64,000 bases of DNA from contig CALXOV010000035.1 of the NCBI GenBank assembly GCA_944390105.1, positions 1-64,000 on the forward strand. Reading direction: 5' to 3'. This DNA is from an uncultured Succinivibrionaceae bacterium (GTDB lineage: Bacteria; Pseudomonadota; Gammaproteobacteria; Enterobacterales; Succinivibrionaceae). Each line of letters starts with the position of its first letter. The first letter of the stretch is position 1. Positions 53,784-63,925 of the stretch are shown here, one piece after another. The notes beneath the pieces are model-generated. The model ran no database searches and was not told where the DNA came from. It saw nothing but the letters and a program-made list of their open reading frames with translations. Both the position numbers and the translations under genes were made by a program.

Positions 53784-54982
53784 CAGGCTAACTCCTGCAG
53801 ATATGCCCGAGCCTGCCTCCGCGCAGCAGCATCAAGCGCTAAGATATCCTCAAGGTGTTGTGCTCTAAAGCCTGCCGGGACGCCGCGCGACAATTCATGC
53901 GCACACACTTGCGCAATCTGCAGATAGCCGATGCGCCCCGTCAAAAACGCCTGCACCGCGCACTCATTGACCGCATTTAAGATGACGCACTCGCCCTGCC
54001 CGGCTTTGCTGGCCTCAATGGCAAGCTTGAGACAAGGATAACGCGCAAAATCGGGATTAAAGAAGTTAAGCTCAGCCAGCTTAGTAAAATCCAGCGGCTC
54101 CACCCCGGACGTAATGCGCTCTGGGTAGGCTAAAGCCCGCGCAATCGGCGTCTTCATGTCCGGCAGCCCCAGCTGGGCTAAAACAGCACCGTCACGATAG
54201 GACACCATGGAATGCACTACCGACTGCGGATGAATCACAATTTGAATATCATCCGGCGCGGCATTAAATAAAAAGCGCGCTTCAATAAACTCAAGGCCTT
54301 TATTCATCATCGTGGCGCTATCAATGGTGATTTTAGGTCCCATTGACCATGTGGGATGTTGCAGCGCCTCTTGCGCCTTGACGTTTGCCAGCTCCTCAAG
54401 GGGGCGCGTGCGGAAAGGCCCGCCGGAGCCGGTTAACAGAATTTTGTGGACGCCCGCAGCCTTAAGCGCACAATGCCCTAAAGTGCGCTGACAGTCCTCG
54501 GTTAAGCATTGAAAAATGGCGCTGTGCTCGGAGTCAATCGGCAGTACCGTGGCGTTACAGGCCTTGGCGGTAGCAAAAAAGAGCTCACCGCTCATCACCA
54601 GCGCTTCTTTATTGGCAAGCCCGACTCTAGCTCCCGATTGCAGCGCCGCTAACGCCGGCTTTAACCCGGCCGCGCCCACAATCGCCGCAATGGTAAAATC
54701 GTGCGTCGCACCGGCTAAAGCGCATACGCCCGCCTCGCCGCAGAGCACCTCACATTTAAGCCCTGCCGCCGTGACTAAAGCGCGCAATTGCGCTGCCGCT
54801 GCCTCATCGTAAAGCGCCGCTGCCTCTAAGTTGAATTCATCAATAATGGCAAAAAGTTTACGATAATTGTGCAGCGCACAGGCTGACACTAAGCGATAAC
54901 GCTCCTTATTGTGCCGCAACACCTCAAGGGATGAGGTGCCAATGGAGCCGGTAGCTCCTAATAGACAAACGCGCTCCACCAT
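53783..54982 (-). CDS. dxr: 1-deoxy-D-xylulose 5-phosphate reductoisomerase
   Basis: Second step of the MEP isoprenoid pathway. 399 aa. NADPH motif LLGATGSIGTSSLEV at the N-terminus, then NKEALVMSGEL, IDSEHSAIFQCL, GSGGPFR and SATMMNKGLEFIEA. ATG 54982 has AGAGGAG 9 bp upstream; the frame's ATG at 55012 has none. Confidence 0.96.
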   Translation of the reverse strand: MVERVCLLGATGSIGTSSLEVLRHNKERYRLVSACALHNYRKLFAIIDEFNLEAAALYDEAAAAQLRALVTAAGLKCEVLCGEAGVCALAGATHDFTIAAIVGAAGLKPALAALQSGARVGLANKEALVMSGELFFATAKACNATVLPIDSEHSAIFQCLTEDCQRTLGHCALKAAGVHKILLTGSGGPFRTRPLEELANVKAQEALQHPTWSMGPKITIDSATMMNKGLEFIEARFLFNAAPDDIQIVIHPQSVVHSMVSYRDGAVLAQLGLPDMKTPIARALAYPERITSGVEPLDFTKLAELNFFNPDFARYPCLKLAIEASKAGQGECVILNAVNECAVQAFLTGRIGYLQIAQVCAHELSRGVPAGFRAQHLEDILALDAAARRQARAYLQELA

Positions 54983-55018
54983 GACGTAGCACTCCTCTTG
55001 CTCGACAGGCACTGCCCG

Positions 55019-55876
55019 CTAGAGCAGCGTAGTTAACAAATAGTGTAGACCAAGGAAGCAAGGCAGCGCAGCTAGCTGCGAATCAATGCGATCGAGCATA
55101 CCGCCATGGCCAGGGAAGATGCGGCCTGAGTCTTTAATCCCGGCGTGACGTTTTAACATGCTTTCCACTAAATCGCCTTCGACCGAAAATAAAATTGCCC
55201 CAATGCCGGCTACGGTCAGCGCCAGCTTATCGGTACTGTAATCACCGTACAGTCCAGCGTAATCAAGCACGCTTAAAGCTAAAAGCGCCAGCACCAAGCC
55301 TCCATACAGGCCTTCTCGCGTCTTATTGGGACTGACTGCCGGAATGAGCTTAGTCTTACCGACGGCTCGTCCGGTAAAGTAAGCGCCACTATCCGCCGCC
55401 CACACTAAAATCATCACCGCAAGCAGTAGCCACGCGCCGACCTTGGCATCTTGGGCAAATTGATGAGCCCGCAGCACTAAGAGCGCCATTAAAAACGGCA
55501 ATAACAGTAACAGACCAAAAACAATATTGAAATAAGGTCGCGTCCAGAATCCTGAGTGCGCAGGGAAGGCGCGTACCAAAGGCAATAACACTACCCACAT
55601 GCCTAATGCAAGCACCATCATCCATGACACCCATTGGGGGATCACATTGATGACAAATAAGCCCGGTGGCGCTAAGAAAAAGCAGACGCTTGCTCCCGCC
55701 GCGGCTGCAGCTAAAAAAGGCCAGCGCTGCTTGAAGCCCAAAAGCGGAGCCATTTCATTGGCAGCTAGCGCATAAATAATCAACGCTCCTACGGTAAAAT
55801 AGGGATAATCGGCGACAAACAGCCACAGCAGAACGATGGCAATTAAAACGATGGCTGTAGCAATGCGCGTGCCCAT
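55019..55876 (-). CDS. cdsA: Phosphatidate cytidylyltransferase
   Basis: Makes CDP-diacylglycerol for phospholipids. 285 aa, about eight membrane helices. SPNKTREGLYGGL and the family signature GDLVESMLKRHAGIKDSGRIFPGHGGMLDRIDS are complete. Confidence 0.96.
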   Translation of the reverse strand: MGTRIATAIVLIAIVLLWLFVADYPYFTVGALIIYALAANEMAPLLGFKQRWPFLAAAAAGASVCFFLAPPGLFVINVIPQWVSWMMVLALGMWVVLLPLVRAFPAHSGFWTRPYFNIVFGLLLLLPFLMALLVLRAHQFAQDAKVGAWLLLAVMILVWAADSGAYFTGRAVGKTKLIPAVSPNKTREGLYGGLVLALLALSVLDYAGLYGDYSTDKLALTVAGIGAILFSVEGDLVESMLKRHAGIKDSGRIFPGHGGMLDRIDSQLAALPCFLGLHYLLTTLL

Positions 55877-55900
55877 ATAAAACTTCCTAACAATGCAAAC

Positions 55901-56680
55901 TTAAGGCTGTGTCAAGTCTACCGCGCCCGACGCGGCCTGTGCAAGTTGTGCCGAGGTCATGCCGAAGCGCCGCTCACGCCCGGCAAAAAAATGCAGGGCT
56001 TTATCTAGCTCTATCTCATCAAAATCTGGCCACAGCACCCTACTTACATAAATTTCTGCATATGCACATTGCCACAGCAGAAAATTGGATAAGCGAAACT
56101 CACCGCCGGTACGGATTAAAAGGTCAACATCCTGCGGCACATACAGTGCCGCGCTGATGTCTGCTTCACTCAAGGCAGAAAGATCCAGCCTACCGTCCTG
56201 TACCTGCTGTATGAGCTTACGCAAGGCTGCAGTAATCTCCGGGCGTGCGCCATAATTAATTGCAATATTAAGCGTCATGCCGTGATTTTGCGAAGTAAGC
56301 TCCTCCACCCTAGCAATCGTGCGCTGCAGGGGCGTACTTAGGGCGCTAACGTCGCCGACAATGCGGATTTTAACCTGATGCTGATGCAGCTCAGCGGCAT
56401 GTTCTTTAAGCGCGCGTGCAAGGAGTGTCATCAGTCCGTTAACTTCAGCTGCAGGGCGTTTCCAATTTTCAGAACTGAACGCATACAGCGTAAGAATGGG
56501 GATGCCGCGCATCAGCGCAGCTTTAATAACAGTACGGACGGCCTGCGCGCCAGCTTGATGTCCCTTGAGGCGCATTTGTCCACGTGCTTGGGCCCAGCGC
56601 CCATTACCGTCCATGATAACTGCCAGATGGCGCGGTAGCTTAGCCGCACCATCCGGCAAGGCGGAGTTAACAGCCGTCAC
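55901..56680 (-). CDS. uppS: Undecaprenyl diphosphate synthase
   Basis: cis-Prenyltransferase making the C55 lipid carrier for peptidoglycan and LPS. 259 aa. AVIMDGNGRWAQARG near the N-terminus, TLYAFSSENWKRP, and RTGGEFRLSNFLLWQCAYAEIY near the C-terminus. One base after frr stop region; start AAGGTG-context ATG. Confidence 0.96.
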   Translation of the reverse strand: MTAVNSALPDGAAKLPRHLAVIMDGNGRWAQARGQMRLKGHQAGAQAVRTVIKAALMRGIPILTLYAFSSENWKRPAAEVNGLMTLLARALKEHAAELHQHQVKIRIVGDVSALSTPLQRTIARVEELTSQNHGMTLNIAINYGARPEITAALRKLIQQVQDGRLDLSALSEADISAALYVPQDVDLLIRTGGEFRLSNFLLWQCAYAEIYVSRVLWPDFDEIELDKALHFFAGRERRFGMTSAQLAQAASGAVDLTQP

Positions 56681-56681
56681 C

Positions 56682-57239
56682 TTAAACCTGCATTAACTCT
56701 TTTTCCTTGCCCGCTAAGATTTCATCGCACTTCTTGACAAAAGAGTCAGTCAGCTTCTGCACCTGCTCTTCGCCCGTGCGCTGTTCATCTTCAGAGATGC
56801 TCTTATCTTTCTGCATCTTCTTGAGCTTATCGTTGGCATCGCGGCGGATATTGCGAATTTCTACGCGGCTCTGTTCAGCCTCGCCACGCACCACCTTAAC
56901 TAATTCCTTGCGACGCTCCTCGGTAAGTGGCGGCAGCGGAACACGGATGTCCGTGCCGGCGGTGACAGGATTTAAGCCTAAATCTGACTTCTGAATCGCA
57001 CGCTCAACATCTTTGATTGCATTGCGGTCAAAAACGGTGAGTTTTAAGGTGCGGGCATCTTCCACGTTGACCTGTGCGACCTGGCGCAAAGGAGTGGCAG
57101 TGCCGTAATAATCGACCATGATGCCGTCCAGCAAACCAGGCTGAGCACGACCGGTACGGATCTTGGACAGACGGCTGACCAGCGAATCCAACGCTTTCTG
57201 CATGCGATCGCCAGCTTCCTGTTTAACCTCGTTAACCAT
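56682..57239 (-). CDS. frr: Ribosome recycling factor
   Basis: Releases ribosomes from mRNA after termination, with EF-G. 185 aa, the usual length. [21 protein letters not shown] and [30 protein letters not shown] are characteristic. Confidence 0.97.
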   Translation of the reverse strand: MVNEVKQEAGDRMQKALDSLVSRLSKIRTGRAQPGLLDGIMVDYYGTATPLRQVAQVNVEDARTLKLTVFDRNAIKDVERAIQKSDLGLNPVTAGTDIRVPLPPLTEERRKELVKVVRGEAEQSRVEIRNIRRDANDKLKKMQKDKSISEDEQRTGEEQVQKLTDSFVKKCDEILAGKEKELMQV

Positions 57240-57254
57240 GTTTTCTCCTCAGGT

Positions 57255-57971
57255 TTAGTCCGAGACTAAGGTACCCTCGTTACTGCCGAGGGCTGCATTG
57301 CGCAGGGCACCTTCCTTGTTTAGGTTGAACACTCTAATTGGCATATGATGATCCCGCGCCAGAGCAAAGGCTGTCAAGTCCATAACCTGCAATTCTTTGA
57401 CCAACGCCTCTTTATACGTCAAATGCGTATAGAGTTTAGCCTCAGGATGGGTGACAGGATCGGCATCGTAGATCCCATCCACCTTAGTGCCCTTGAAGAC
57501 TTCATGGCAGTTAAGCTCAATCGCGCGCAATACTGCAGTGGTGTCAGTGGTAAAGAACGGGCTGCCAGTGCCGCCCGCGGCAATCAGCACATTGCCCTGC
57601 GCCAGTAGTTCACGCCCCATAATGGCCTGATACTGCACCGTAATTGATGGAATGCCGTAAGTGCTCATCAGCACGCAGGGCACCCCCTGACGACGAATCG
57701 CATCCTGCATCGCCAAACCATTCATAATGGTTGCGAGCATACCCATCTCATCGCCAACCACACGATCGAGCCCTGCTTTCTGCAGAGCCGCACCGCGAAA
57801 TAGATTGCCGCCACCAATCACCAAGGCGCACTGTACGCCCTCGCGCGTCAGCGCAGCAATTTCCGCAGCCTTTTTATCAAGCAGTGCAGGTTCAATGCCA
57901 AAGCCCGCACTGCCGCCTAAAGCTTCGCCGGAGAGCTTAATTAAAACGCGGCGCGTCTGCCCTGAAGTCAT
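57255..57971 (-). CDS. pyrH: Uridylate kinase
   Basis: UMP to UDP, hexameric amino-acid-kinase fold. 238 aa. RVLIKLSGEALGG at the start, IGGGNLFRG, DEMGMLATIMNGLAM and GTGSPFFTTDT. ATG 57971 has TAGGAG 10 bp upstream; the frame extends upstream to 58076 only through tsf in another frame. Confidence 0.96.
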   Translation of the reverse strand: MTSGQTRRVLIKLSGEALGGSAGFGIEPALLDKKAAEIAALTREGVQCALVIGGGNLFRGAALQKAGLDRVVGDEMGMLATIMNGLAMQDAIRRQGVPCVLMSTYGIPSITVQYQAIMGRELLAQGNVLIAAGGTGSPFFTTDTTAVLRAIELNCHEVFKGTKVDGIYDADPVTHPEAKLYTHLTYKEALVKELQVMDLTAFALARDHHMPIRVFNLNKEGALRNAALGSNEGTLVSD

Positions 57972-57984
57972 CCTGTATCGACTC

Positions 57985-58866
57985 CTACTTACCAGCGGCA
58001 GCGATCTGGGCCTGCACTTCCTCAGCGAAGTTGTCAGCCTTCTTTTCAATACCCTCGCCGACCTCAAGACGGACAAAAGAGATCACATCCGCGTTGCCGT
58101 GCTCCTTGAGCATCTGGCCGACGGTAATGTTAGGATCACGAATGAAAGGCTGACCGGTTAAAGCTACTTCTCCGGTGAACTTCTTCATACGACCAGCTAC
58201 CATCTTCTCAGCTATTTCCTTGGGCTTGCCGGAGTTCATTGCGATCTCAATCTGGATCTGACGCTCACGCTCGACCACTTCAGCAGACACATCCTCAGGA
58301 TGGACGAAATCAGGCTTAGCGGCACACACGTGCATCGCCACGTCCTTGGCCACCTCTTCAGTGCCGCCCTGCAGCGAGGCAATCACGCCAATACGACGGT
58401 TGGAGTGCAGGTATACTCCTAAATTGTCGCCTTCAGCATAGGCCACGCGGCGCAGCTCTAAATGCTCGCCGATCTTAGCGGTTAAGGCAGTTAAAGCGTC
58501 AGCTAAGGTCTGACCGTCAACGCTCTGCGCTTTTAAGCTTGCGGCATCCTTGCAGCCATTGGCTAAGGCGATGTCAGCTGCCTGCTGGGCAAAGGCGGTG
58601 AACTCAGCATTCTTTGCGGCAAAGTCAGTCTCGGAATTAACCTCAACTAACACCGCCTTATTGCCCTCACGGGCCATAGCGATGACGCCTTCTGCGGCGG
58701 TACGGCCTGCCTTCTTGGCAGCCTTAACGGCACCGCTCTTACGCATCTCTTCAATGGCGGCTTCCATATTGCCGTCAGCGGCCACTAAGGCCTTCTTGCA
58801 ATCCATCATGCCGGCGCCGGTGCGGTCGCGCAGCTCTTTAACCATGGCAGCAGTTACGTTTGCCAT
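57985..58866 (-). CDS. tsf: Elongation factor Ts
   Basis: Nucleotide exchange factor for EF-Tu. 293 aa. [30 protein letters not shown] start, [13 protein letters not shown] and [23 protein letters not shown] 58866 has GAGGA 7 bp upstream; the longer in-frame start at 58896 is not conserved. Confidence 0.97.
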   Translation of the reverse strand: MANVTAAMVKELRDRTGAGMMDCKKALVAADGNMEAAIEEMRKSGAVKAAKKAGRTAAEGVIAMAREGNKAVLVEVNSETDFAAKNAEFTAFAQQAADIALANGCKDAASLKAQSVDGQTLADALTALTAKIGEHLELRRVAYAEGDNLGVYLHSNRRIGVIASLQGGTEEVAKDVAMHVCAAKPDFVHPEDVSAEVVERERQIQIEIAMNSGKPKEIAEKMVAGRMKKFTGEVALTGQPFIRDPNITVGQMLKEHGNADVISFVRLEVGEGIEKKADNFAEEVQAQIAAAGK

Positions 58867-59000
58867 TTTTACATCCTCTTTAATAAGCTTTAGCATGATG
58901 CGCCACAGGAGCTTAATTGACCTCCTAAGGCGCTATAAATAGGGCCGACTTCCCGCTAAAAACCTCAAGCGGGAAGTCATGGCAAGGGGGGCGAAAAAGC

Positions 59001-59783
59001 TTAAGCTTCTTCCGCCGGAGCAGCGGCAGCTTCTTCCTCTACCTCTGCCTCTGCCGGAGCCTCAGCTGCGGCAGCGGCTGCCTCAACCTCAGCACGGGTC
59101 ATCTCAGCACGGGCAGCATTGATGGTCTCGACCACGCCCTTTAAGTACAGTTCAACTGCACGGATAGCGTCGTCATTGCCCGGGATGACATAATTCACGC
59201 CGTCCGGATCAGAATTAGTATCGACCACTGCCACAACCGGAATACCTAAGTTATTGGCTTCCTTAATGGCGATATGCTCAACTTCTGCGTCAATGACGAA
59301 CAGGGCATCCGGCAGGCCGCCCATGTCCTTAATACCGCCTAAGGAGCGATTTAACTTCTCAAGCTCACGGGTGCGCAGCAGCGCTTCTTTCTTGGTCAGC
59401 TTGTCAAAAGTGCCATCAGTGGACTGCACTTCAAGCTCCTTTAAGCGCTTAATGGACTGACGCACGGTCTTCCAGTTGGTGAGCATACCGCCCAGCCAGC
59501 GGTGGTCAACGTAAAACTGACCGCAAGCGGCTGCAGCCGGACCGACCTTATCGCAGGCGGCGCGCTTAGTGCCGACAAACAGGACCTTGCCCTTGTGAGC
59601 TACGGTCGAGCTTAAGAAGTTCAGGGCATCTTCGTAGCACTGCACAGTCTTCTCTAAGTTGATGATGTGCACACCATTACGGGCACCATAGATGAAAGGC
59701 TTCATCTTAGGATTCCAGTAACGGGTCTGATGGCCGAAGTGAACGCCTGCCTGCAGCATGTCGCGCATAGAAATAGATGACAT
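59001..59783 (-). CDS. rpsB: Ribosomal protein S2
   Basis: 30S subunit protein. 260 aa. [41 protein letters not shown] and [22 protein letters not shown] are typical. A C-terminal tail of about 30 Ala/Glu residues ([20 protein letters not shown]) extends beyond the E. coli protein. TGAGG precedes the ATG. First gene of the long minus-strand cluster. Confidence 0.97.
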   Translation of the reverse strand: MSSISMRDMLQAGVHFGHQTRYWNPKMKPFIYGARNGVHIINLEKTVQCYEDALNFLSSTVAHKGKVLFVGTKRAACDKVGPAAAACGQFYVDHRWLGGMLTNWKTVRQSIKRLKELEVQSTDGTFDKLTKKEALLRTRELEKLNRSLGGIKDMGGLPDALFVIDAEVEHIAIKEANNLGIPVVAVVDTNSDPDGVNYVIPGNDDAIRAVELYLKGVVETINAARAEMTRAEVEAAAAAAEAPAEAEVEEEAAAAPAEEA

Positions 59784-60161
59784 AAATTACCTCAAGATTT
59801 TGGGTTAAGCCTCCACTGCTCCGCATCCCCAAACTGACGCCGCTGCTGCGACATCGGCACCCTGGACATGCGTTGGCAAACAGTGTGTGTTTTCCAAAAT
59901 AAACAATATGTTAAAACAAAGAATTAGCCTTTTAATGACCGAACGCGCCCGCGTTGTTGATAAAAAGGCGGCCTATTTTACCATAAGCCTGCATGAAAAA
60001 CGTAAGAATATATGACTTATGTCGCAGCTTTCATCGCGAGCAAGACTTAGCCAAAGGCTTTTTTGCCATCTGGTAAATTTCGCCGCTCGCTCTTAATTCT
60101 CCGCAACAGCAAAAAAGCGGAGAAAAACTTAAGTCAAACGGCGTACGGATGGAATTTAGCT
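59784..60161 (-). promoter_or_regulatory. rpsB leader and promoter region
   Basis: No gene is seen. The best promoter element is TGGTAAAAT on the minus strand (59983-59975) followed by GCCGCC-type discriminator, giving a leader of about 180 nt before rpsB. S2 autoregulates through such leaders in gammaproteobacteria, but I could not derive the conserved fold by eye. A CTCCGC/GCGGAG hairpin lies further upstream near 60100. Confidence 0.4.
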
Positions 60162-60189
60162 AAAAAGCAGGCGGCAACACGTCGCCTGC
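60162..60189 (-). terminator. Terminator of the chemoreceptor gene
   Basis: Minus strand GCAGGCG...CGCCTGC followed by TTTTTA, 14 bp after the stop codon. Confidence 0.85.
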
Positions 60190-60202
60190 AAAAGAACAAG
60201 GC

Positions 60203-61819
60203 TTAATGCGCCCGCAGCTTGAAGCGTGCTAAGTTCTGCTGCAGCGCACGGATGGCGGCAACGGCCTCGCTGACCATCTGCTGCGCTCCTTCAGCATCCT
60301 GCGATACTTGCTGTGCAGCCTGCGAGATGTTCTGCATATTCGACGATATTTCCGAAGTCGCGGTAGTCTGCTCCTCCGCGGCGGTGGCAATCTGAGTGAT
60401 TTGTCCGTTCACCTCATTGACATGCGACAACACATTATTCAGCGTATCTTCCAGCGCTCCGGCATGTTCAGCCACTTGATTCATATTCTCTACGCTGTCA
60501 GCCATCGACTGCGTCGCCACATTAGCATCATTCTGAATCTGCGTAACCATCTGCGAGATTTCCTGCGTGGACTTCGAGGTACGCGAAGCTAAGGCCCGTA
60601 CTTCATCGGCGACCACTGCAAAGCCGCGTCCGGCCTCACCGGCGCGTGCCGCCTCAATTGCGGCATTGAGTGCCAGCAGGTTAGTCTGCGCTGCAATATC
60701 ATCAATGGTGCTGACAATCGAGCCTATCTGCACAGTCTGTTCAGCCAACTTCTGAATCTTATCGGCATCATCGCGCGTGCGCTGACTTTGTGCGCGAATG
60801 TCATCGACGGTAGAGCGGACTACATTCATGCCGTCATTGGTAATATTGCGCGACTGTTCTGAAGAGGCGGCGGCACTACCGCAATTTTTGGCAATATCCT
60901 GCGTGGTCGAAACCATTTCATCCGAGGCTGCCGCCACGGTAATGGCCTGATTTTCGACCTGTTTGGCATTGGTACCGATAGCCTCAGAGGAGTTGGCTAC
61001 CGCATTTAAATGCTGCTCTAAGTTATCAGCAGTAGTCCGTACCAGCTCAATTGAAGCTGACAGATCATTGCGCATCTTGCGCATCTCATGCGCAAGATGA
61101 CCGATTTCATCCTGATTGTGGTTGACAATTTCCACGCTGAAATCATTATTGGCAATTGCCGCGGCCACGGCCCCTTGCTCCTGCAGCTGCCGAGCAATCG
61201 TATTTGACAGCAGATAGCCGATTGCAAGCCCCAGCACAATCGCCGCAAGGGTCATCACAATCACAATAATAAAGGAGGTATTGTCGCGCAGGTTACTTAC
61301 GTCAGAGGAAATCATCTGCATCAGCTCGCCGGTAACATCACTGTGCAAATTAGAGATCTGAGTGGCGATCGGCAGCATTTGCGCAAAGTAATAGGACAAC
61401 GCATCAAAGGGCTTGGATGACTCAATTAAAGGTACAATATTCTGCTGATACGACGCAGCGAACTCCTGCTCAAGCTTTTTAATCTGCGCAATGCTCTGGG
61501 CAGCCACATCGGTGGTCAGCGCTTGGCTGTCATTTAAGGCCTTTTGCATAATGGCCTCTAAATTCTGGCGATTTTCCTCAGATTGATTACCAGGGCTAAG
61601 ATACAGTGCCATGGCATTAGAAACCTGATTAAAATCTGCTGACGAAGTTACCAGATGCGCATAGCGATCAGTAATATTCTGCCCAACTGAATCCGCCGCC
61701 TCACCGCTCAAACGCAGCGCATTAAGCGCAATCAGTGAAATGATAAGCATTAACACCAGAATTAGGCTAAAGCCCATCATCAGCTTAGTCTTAAGATTTA
61801 CATCGGAAAATTTTTTCAT
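60203..61819 (-). CDS. Methyl-accepting chemotaxis protein
   Basis: 538 aa. Helix 1 (about 13-34), a periplasmic four-helix-bundle sensor (about 35-185), helix 2 [21 protein letters not shown] (about 183-203), HAMP (about 204-258), and the signalling bundle with hairpin tip [40 protein letters not shown] (about 362-401). No C-terminal NWETF-type receptor-methyltransferase tether. AATTATAAAAATG context; weak ribosome-binding site. No other chemotaxis genes are near; the adjacent upstream gene encodes a periplasmic binding protein, a possible ligand donor. Confidence 0.94.
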   Translation of the reverse strand: MKKFSDVNLKTKLMMGFSLILVLMLIISLIALNALRLSGEAADSVGQNITDRYAHLVTSSADFNQVSNAMALYLSPGNQSEENRQNLEAIMQKALNDSQALTTDVAAQSIAQIKKLEQEFAASYQQNIVPLIESSKPFDALSYYFAQMLPIATQISNLHSDVTGELMQMISSDVSNLRDNTSFIIVIVMTLAAIVLGLAIGYLLSNTIARQLQEQGAVAAAIANNDFSVEIVNHNQDEIGHLAHEMRKMRNDLSASIELVRTTADNLEQHLNAVANSSEAIGTNAKQVENQAITVAAASDEMVSTTQDIAKNCGSAAASSEQSRNITNDGMNVVRSTVDDIRAQSQRTRDDADKIQKLAEQTVQIGSIVSTIDDIAAQTNLLALNAAIEAARAGEAGRGFAVVADEVRALASRTSKSTQEISQMVTQIQNDANVATQSMADSVENMNQVAEHAGALEDTLNNVLSHVNEVNGQITQIATAAEEQTTATSEISSNMQNISQAAQQVSQDAEGAQQMVSEAVAAIRALQQNLARFKLRAH

Positions 61820-61841
61820 TTTTATAATTCCTGCACACTAT

Positions 61842-61874
61842 GCTACTGTTTTGCTATCCTAGCGCAACAGTAGC
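61842..61874 (-). other. Hairpin between binding-protein and chemoreceptor genes
   Basis: GCTACTGTT / AACAGTAGC, 9-bp stem with a 15-nt loop in the 72-bp gap. No T-run; may lower chemoreceptor expression relative to the binding protein. Confidence 0.4.
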
Positions 61875-61891
61875 AGCCTTGCCACAGTTAT

Positions 61892-62698
61892 TTACATTGC
61901 CTCAGCCTGACTCAACCCCCACTTAGCTTTGAGCTTATCTAGCGTCCCGTCAATTCTCATTTCATCAAAAGCCCGCCTGAAGTAGCGGGTATACGGACTG
62001 TGGGGCTGAAAACCAAACGCATACTGCGAATCCTCACGCCCTAAAATTTCATTAGTAACCGCGAGCTTAAGCGTCGGCATGGTCTGGGCGAAATATTCTA
62101 ATATGGGTCTATCGTAAATCACCGCATCGGCATGTCCATAGGCCACTTCAAAATAACCCAGCGTAATATTGTTGATAACGGTAATTTCACTGTCAGCAAG
62201 TTCGCGCTTGGCAAAAGCCTCAGCGGTACTTGAGGCTAATACTAACACTTTCTTGCCGGCTAAATCTTGATGCGTCTTGATCTGCGGATTATGTTCGCGT
62301 GAGTACATTACCGCCATGCCGGTATCAAAATAGACCGGCGAGAACTCCATAAACGCAGCGCGCGCCTCCGTTGCCGACATACCACCGCCGGCAAGGTCAA
62401 CTTCGCCGCGCTGGAACAGCGCCATCTGCTGCGTACGCAATAGCGGGAATATGCGATCATCTTGCAACGCAAAACCCAAACGCCGTTGCAGCTCATAAAT
62501 AATGTCTATATCAAGCCCTTCGGGCTTAGTTAAATCACTCCGGATAAAGGCAAAAGGCGCATTGGTGGGATCGACGTATACTCGTAGCGACAATCCGCTA
62601 AGCTCCCCGTCAGCGCGCGCTACGCAGAGCACGGCAGCACAGCAAAGCAACAGGGCACCTAGCACCACCTGTTGCAACTTCGCTAAGCTTTTAAACAT
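61892..62698 (-). CDS. Periplasmic solute-binding protein, family 3-like
   Basis: 268 aa. Signal peptide MFKSLAKLQQVVLGALLLCCAAVLCVARA, then LSLRVYVDPTNAPFAFI, EGLDIDIIYELQRRLGF, FQRGEVDLAGGGMSATEARAAFMEFSPVYFDTG and GTLDKLKAKWGL, the SBP_bac_3 pattern. No ABC permease or ATPase is linked. Lying 72 bp upstream of the chemoreceptor in the same direction, it may present its ligand to that receptor. Ligand unknown. Confidence 0.85.
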   Translation of the reverse strand: MFKSLAKLQQVVLGALLLCCAAVLCVARADGELSGLSLRVYVDPTNAPFAFIRSDLTKPEGLDIDIIYELQRRLGFALQDDRIFPLLRTQQMALFQRGEVDLAGGGMSATEARAAFMEFSPVYFDTGMAVMYSREHNPQIKTHQDLAGKKVLVLASSTAEAFAKRELADSEITVINNITLGYFEVAYGHADAVIYDRPILEYFAQTMPTLKLAVTNEILGREDSQYAFGFQPHSPYTRYFRRAFDEMRIDGTLDKLKAKWGLSQAEAM

Positions 62699-63046
62699 AA
62701 CCTACCCCATTATCAGATTACTGATGACATGCTTTCCGCTGCCTAGAAGCAGGGACGGACGCATGAGCTCATCATAGCAAAGGCCCTACGCCCCACCGTA
62801 GAGCAGAGTCCGATTTTGTGAGTAAGCTATCTTTTTGTTGCCCCGCTGTAGCACAGCATGATGTCTCGGACTTGCGCGCAGCTTTTAAGCACGAGGCACA
62901 CAACACGGTATAATGCACTGCATTAAGCTTGCGCTCCACGGTGTAGCTTGCTTCTAAGCTAGGCAAGCCGACACCGCCCTAAGGTACAGCAAGGTTGCAA
63001 TAAAGTTTTTACAGCAAACCAAGAAGCAAAGAATAAGGCAAATTCC
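62699..63046. other. Divergent intergenic region upstream of map
   Basis: No gene. A consensus TATAAT at 62909-62914 is the likely -10 of map. Its leader (about 125 nt) holds the hairpin CGGTGT...ACACCG with inner CTTGC/GCAAG (62939-62976). The leftward promoter for the binding-protein gene was not located with confidence. Confidence 0.45.
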
Positions 63047-63856
63047 ATGGCACGCTCCAATCTTGAGATCATTTTAAAGTCACCTAGCGAAATTGAAAAA
63101 ATGCGCACCGCCGGACGACTGGCTGCCCAAGTGCTGGAAATGATTGCTCCTCATGTCAAGCCGGGCGTTTCCACCTTAGAGCTTGATCAAATCATGCAGG
63201 ATTATATTGAAAAAGAAGAGCAGGCGATTTCTGCTTGCCTTGGCTATCACGGATATCCGCGCTGTACCTGCATCAGCGTCAATGAAGAGGTCTGCCACGG
63301 CATTCCCTCGCCGTCGCATCATCTGCGTGAAGGCGATATCGCCAATATTGACGTCACCGTAATTAAAGACGGCTTTCACGGCGATACTTCTATGATGTTC
63401 ATCGTTGGAGCTAAAACCGTGCCGCTGCGCCAACGGCTGTGTCAATGCGCACAAGAGGCCCTGTATGCGGCGATCCGCGCAATGGGACCTGGACGTAATT
63501 TAATGGACGTCGGTAATACCATCGCCCCAATTGCCCACAAATACGGATTTTCCATTGTGCGTGACTACTGCGGCCACGGCATCGGTCAGGGCTTCCATGA
63601 AGATCCGCAGGTGCTGCATTATCCCAATGATCTATCGGTACGCCTTGAGCCGGGGATGACCTTTACAATTGAGCCTATGATCAATGCCGGCACCTGGAAA
63701 TGCCGCGTCAACCCGAAAAACGGATGGACGGTCACCACGCGCGATAAGATGCCTTCGGCGCAGTACGAACACACCATTCTCATCACCGAGGATGGCGTTG
63801 AAGTGCTGACGCTGCGTGAACATGAAGATTTCCCGCGCTATCTTAAAACTATCTAA
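63047..63856 (+). CDS. map: Methionine aminopeptidase, type I
   Basis: Removes N-terminal Met from new proteins. 269 aa. Metal ligands: two Asp in NIDVTVIKDGFHGDTS, His in YCGHGIGQGFHEDP, Glu in FTIEPMI and Glu in QYEHTILIT. No N-terminal extension, so type Ia. As in other gammaproteobacteria it faces away from rpsB, but a chemoreceptor/binding-protein pair has been inserted between them. Confidence 0.97.
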   Translation: MARSNLEIILKSPSEIEKMRTAGRLAAQVLEMIAPHVKPGVSTLELDQIMQDYIEKEEQAISACLGYHGYPRCTCISVNEEVCHGIPSPSHHLREGDIANIDVTVIKDGFHGDTSMMFIVGAKTVPLRQRLCQCAQEALYAAIRAMGPGRNLMDVGNTIAPIAHKYGFSIVRDYCGHGIGQGFHEDPQVLHYPNDLSVRLEPGMTFTIEPMINAGTWKCRVNPKNGWTVTTRDKMPSAQYEHTILITEDGVEVLTLREHEDFPRYLKTI

Positions 63857-63925
63857 AAGATAAAGTTACGCCCGGACGCATGACCGCCCCGCAGTCTGCG
63901 CCGGGCTCTGACGGTGGCCGGTGTA

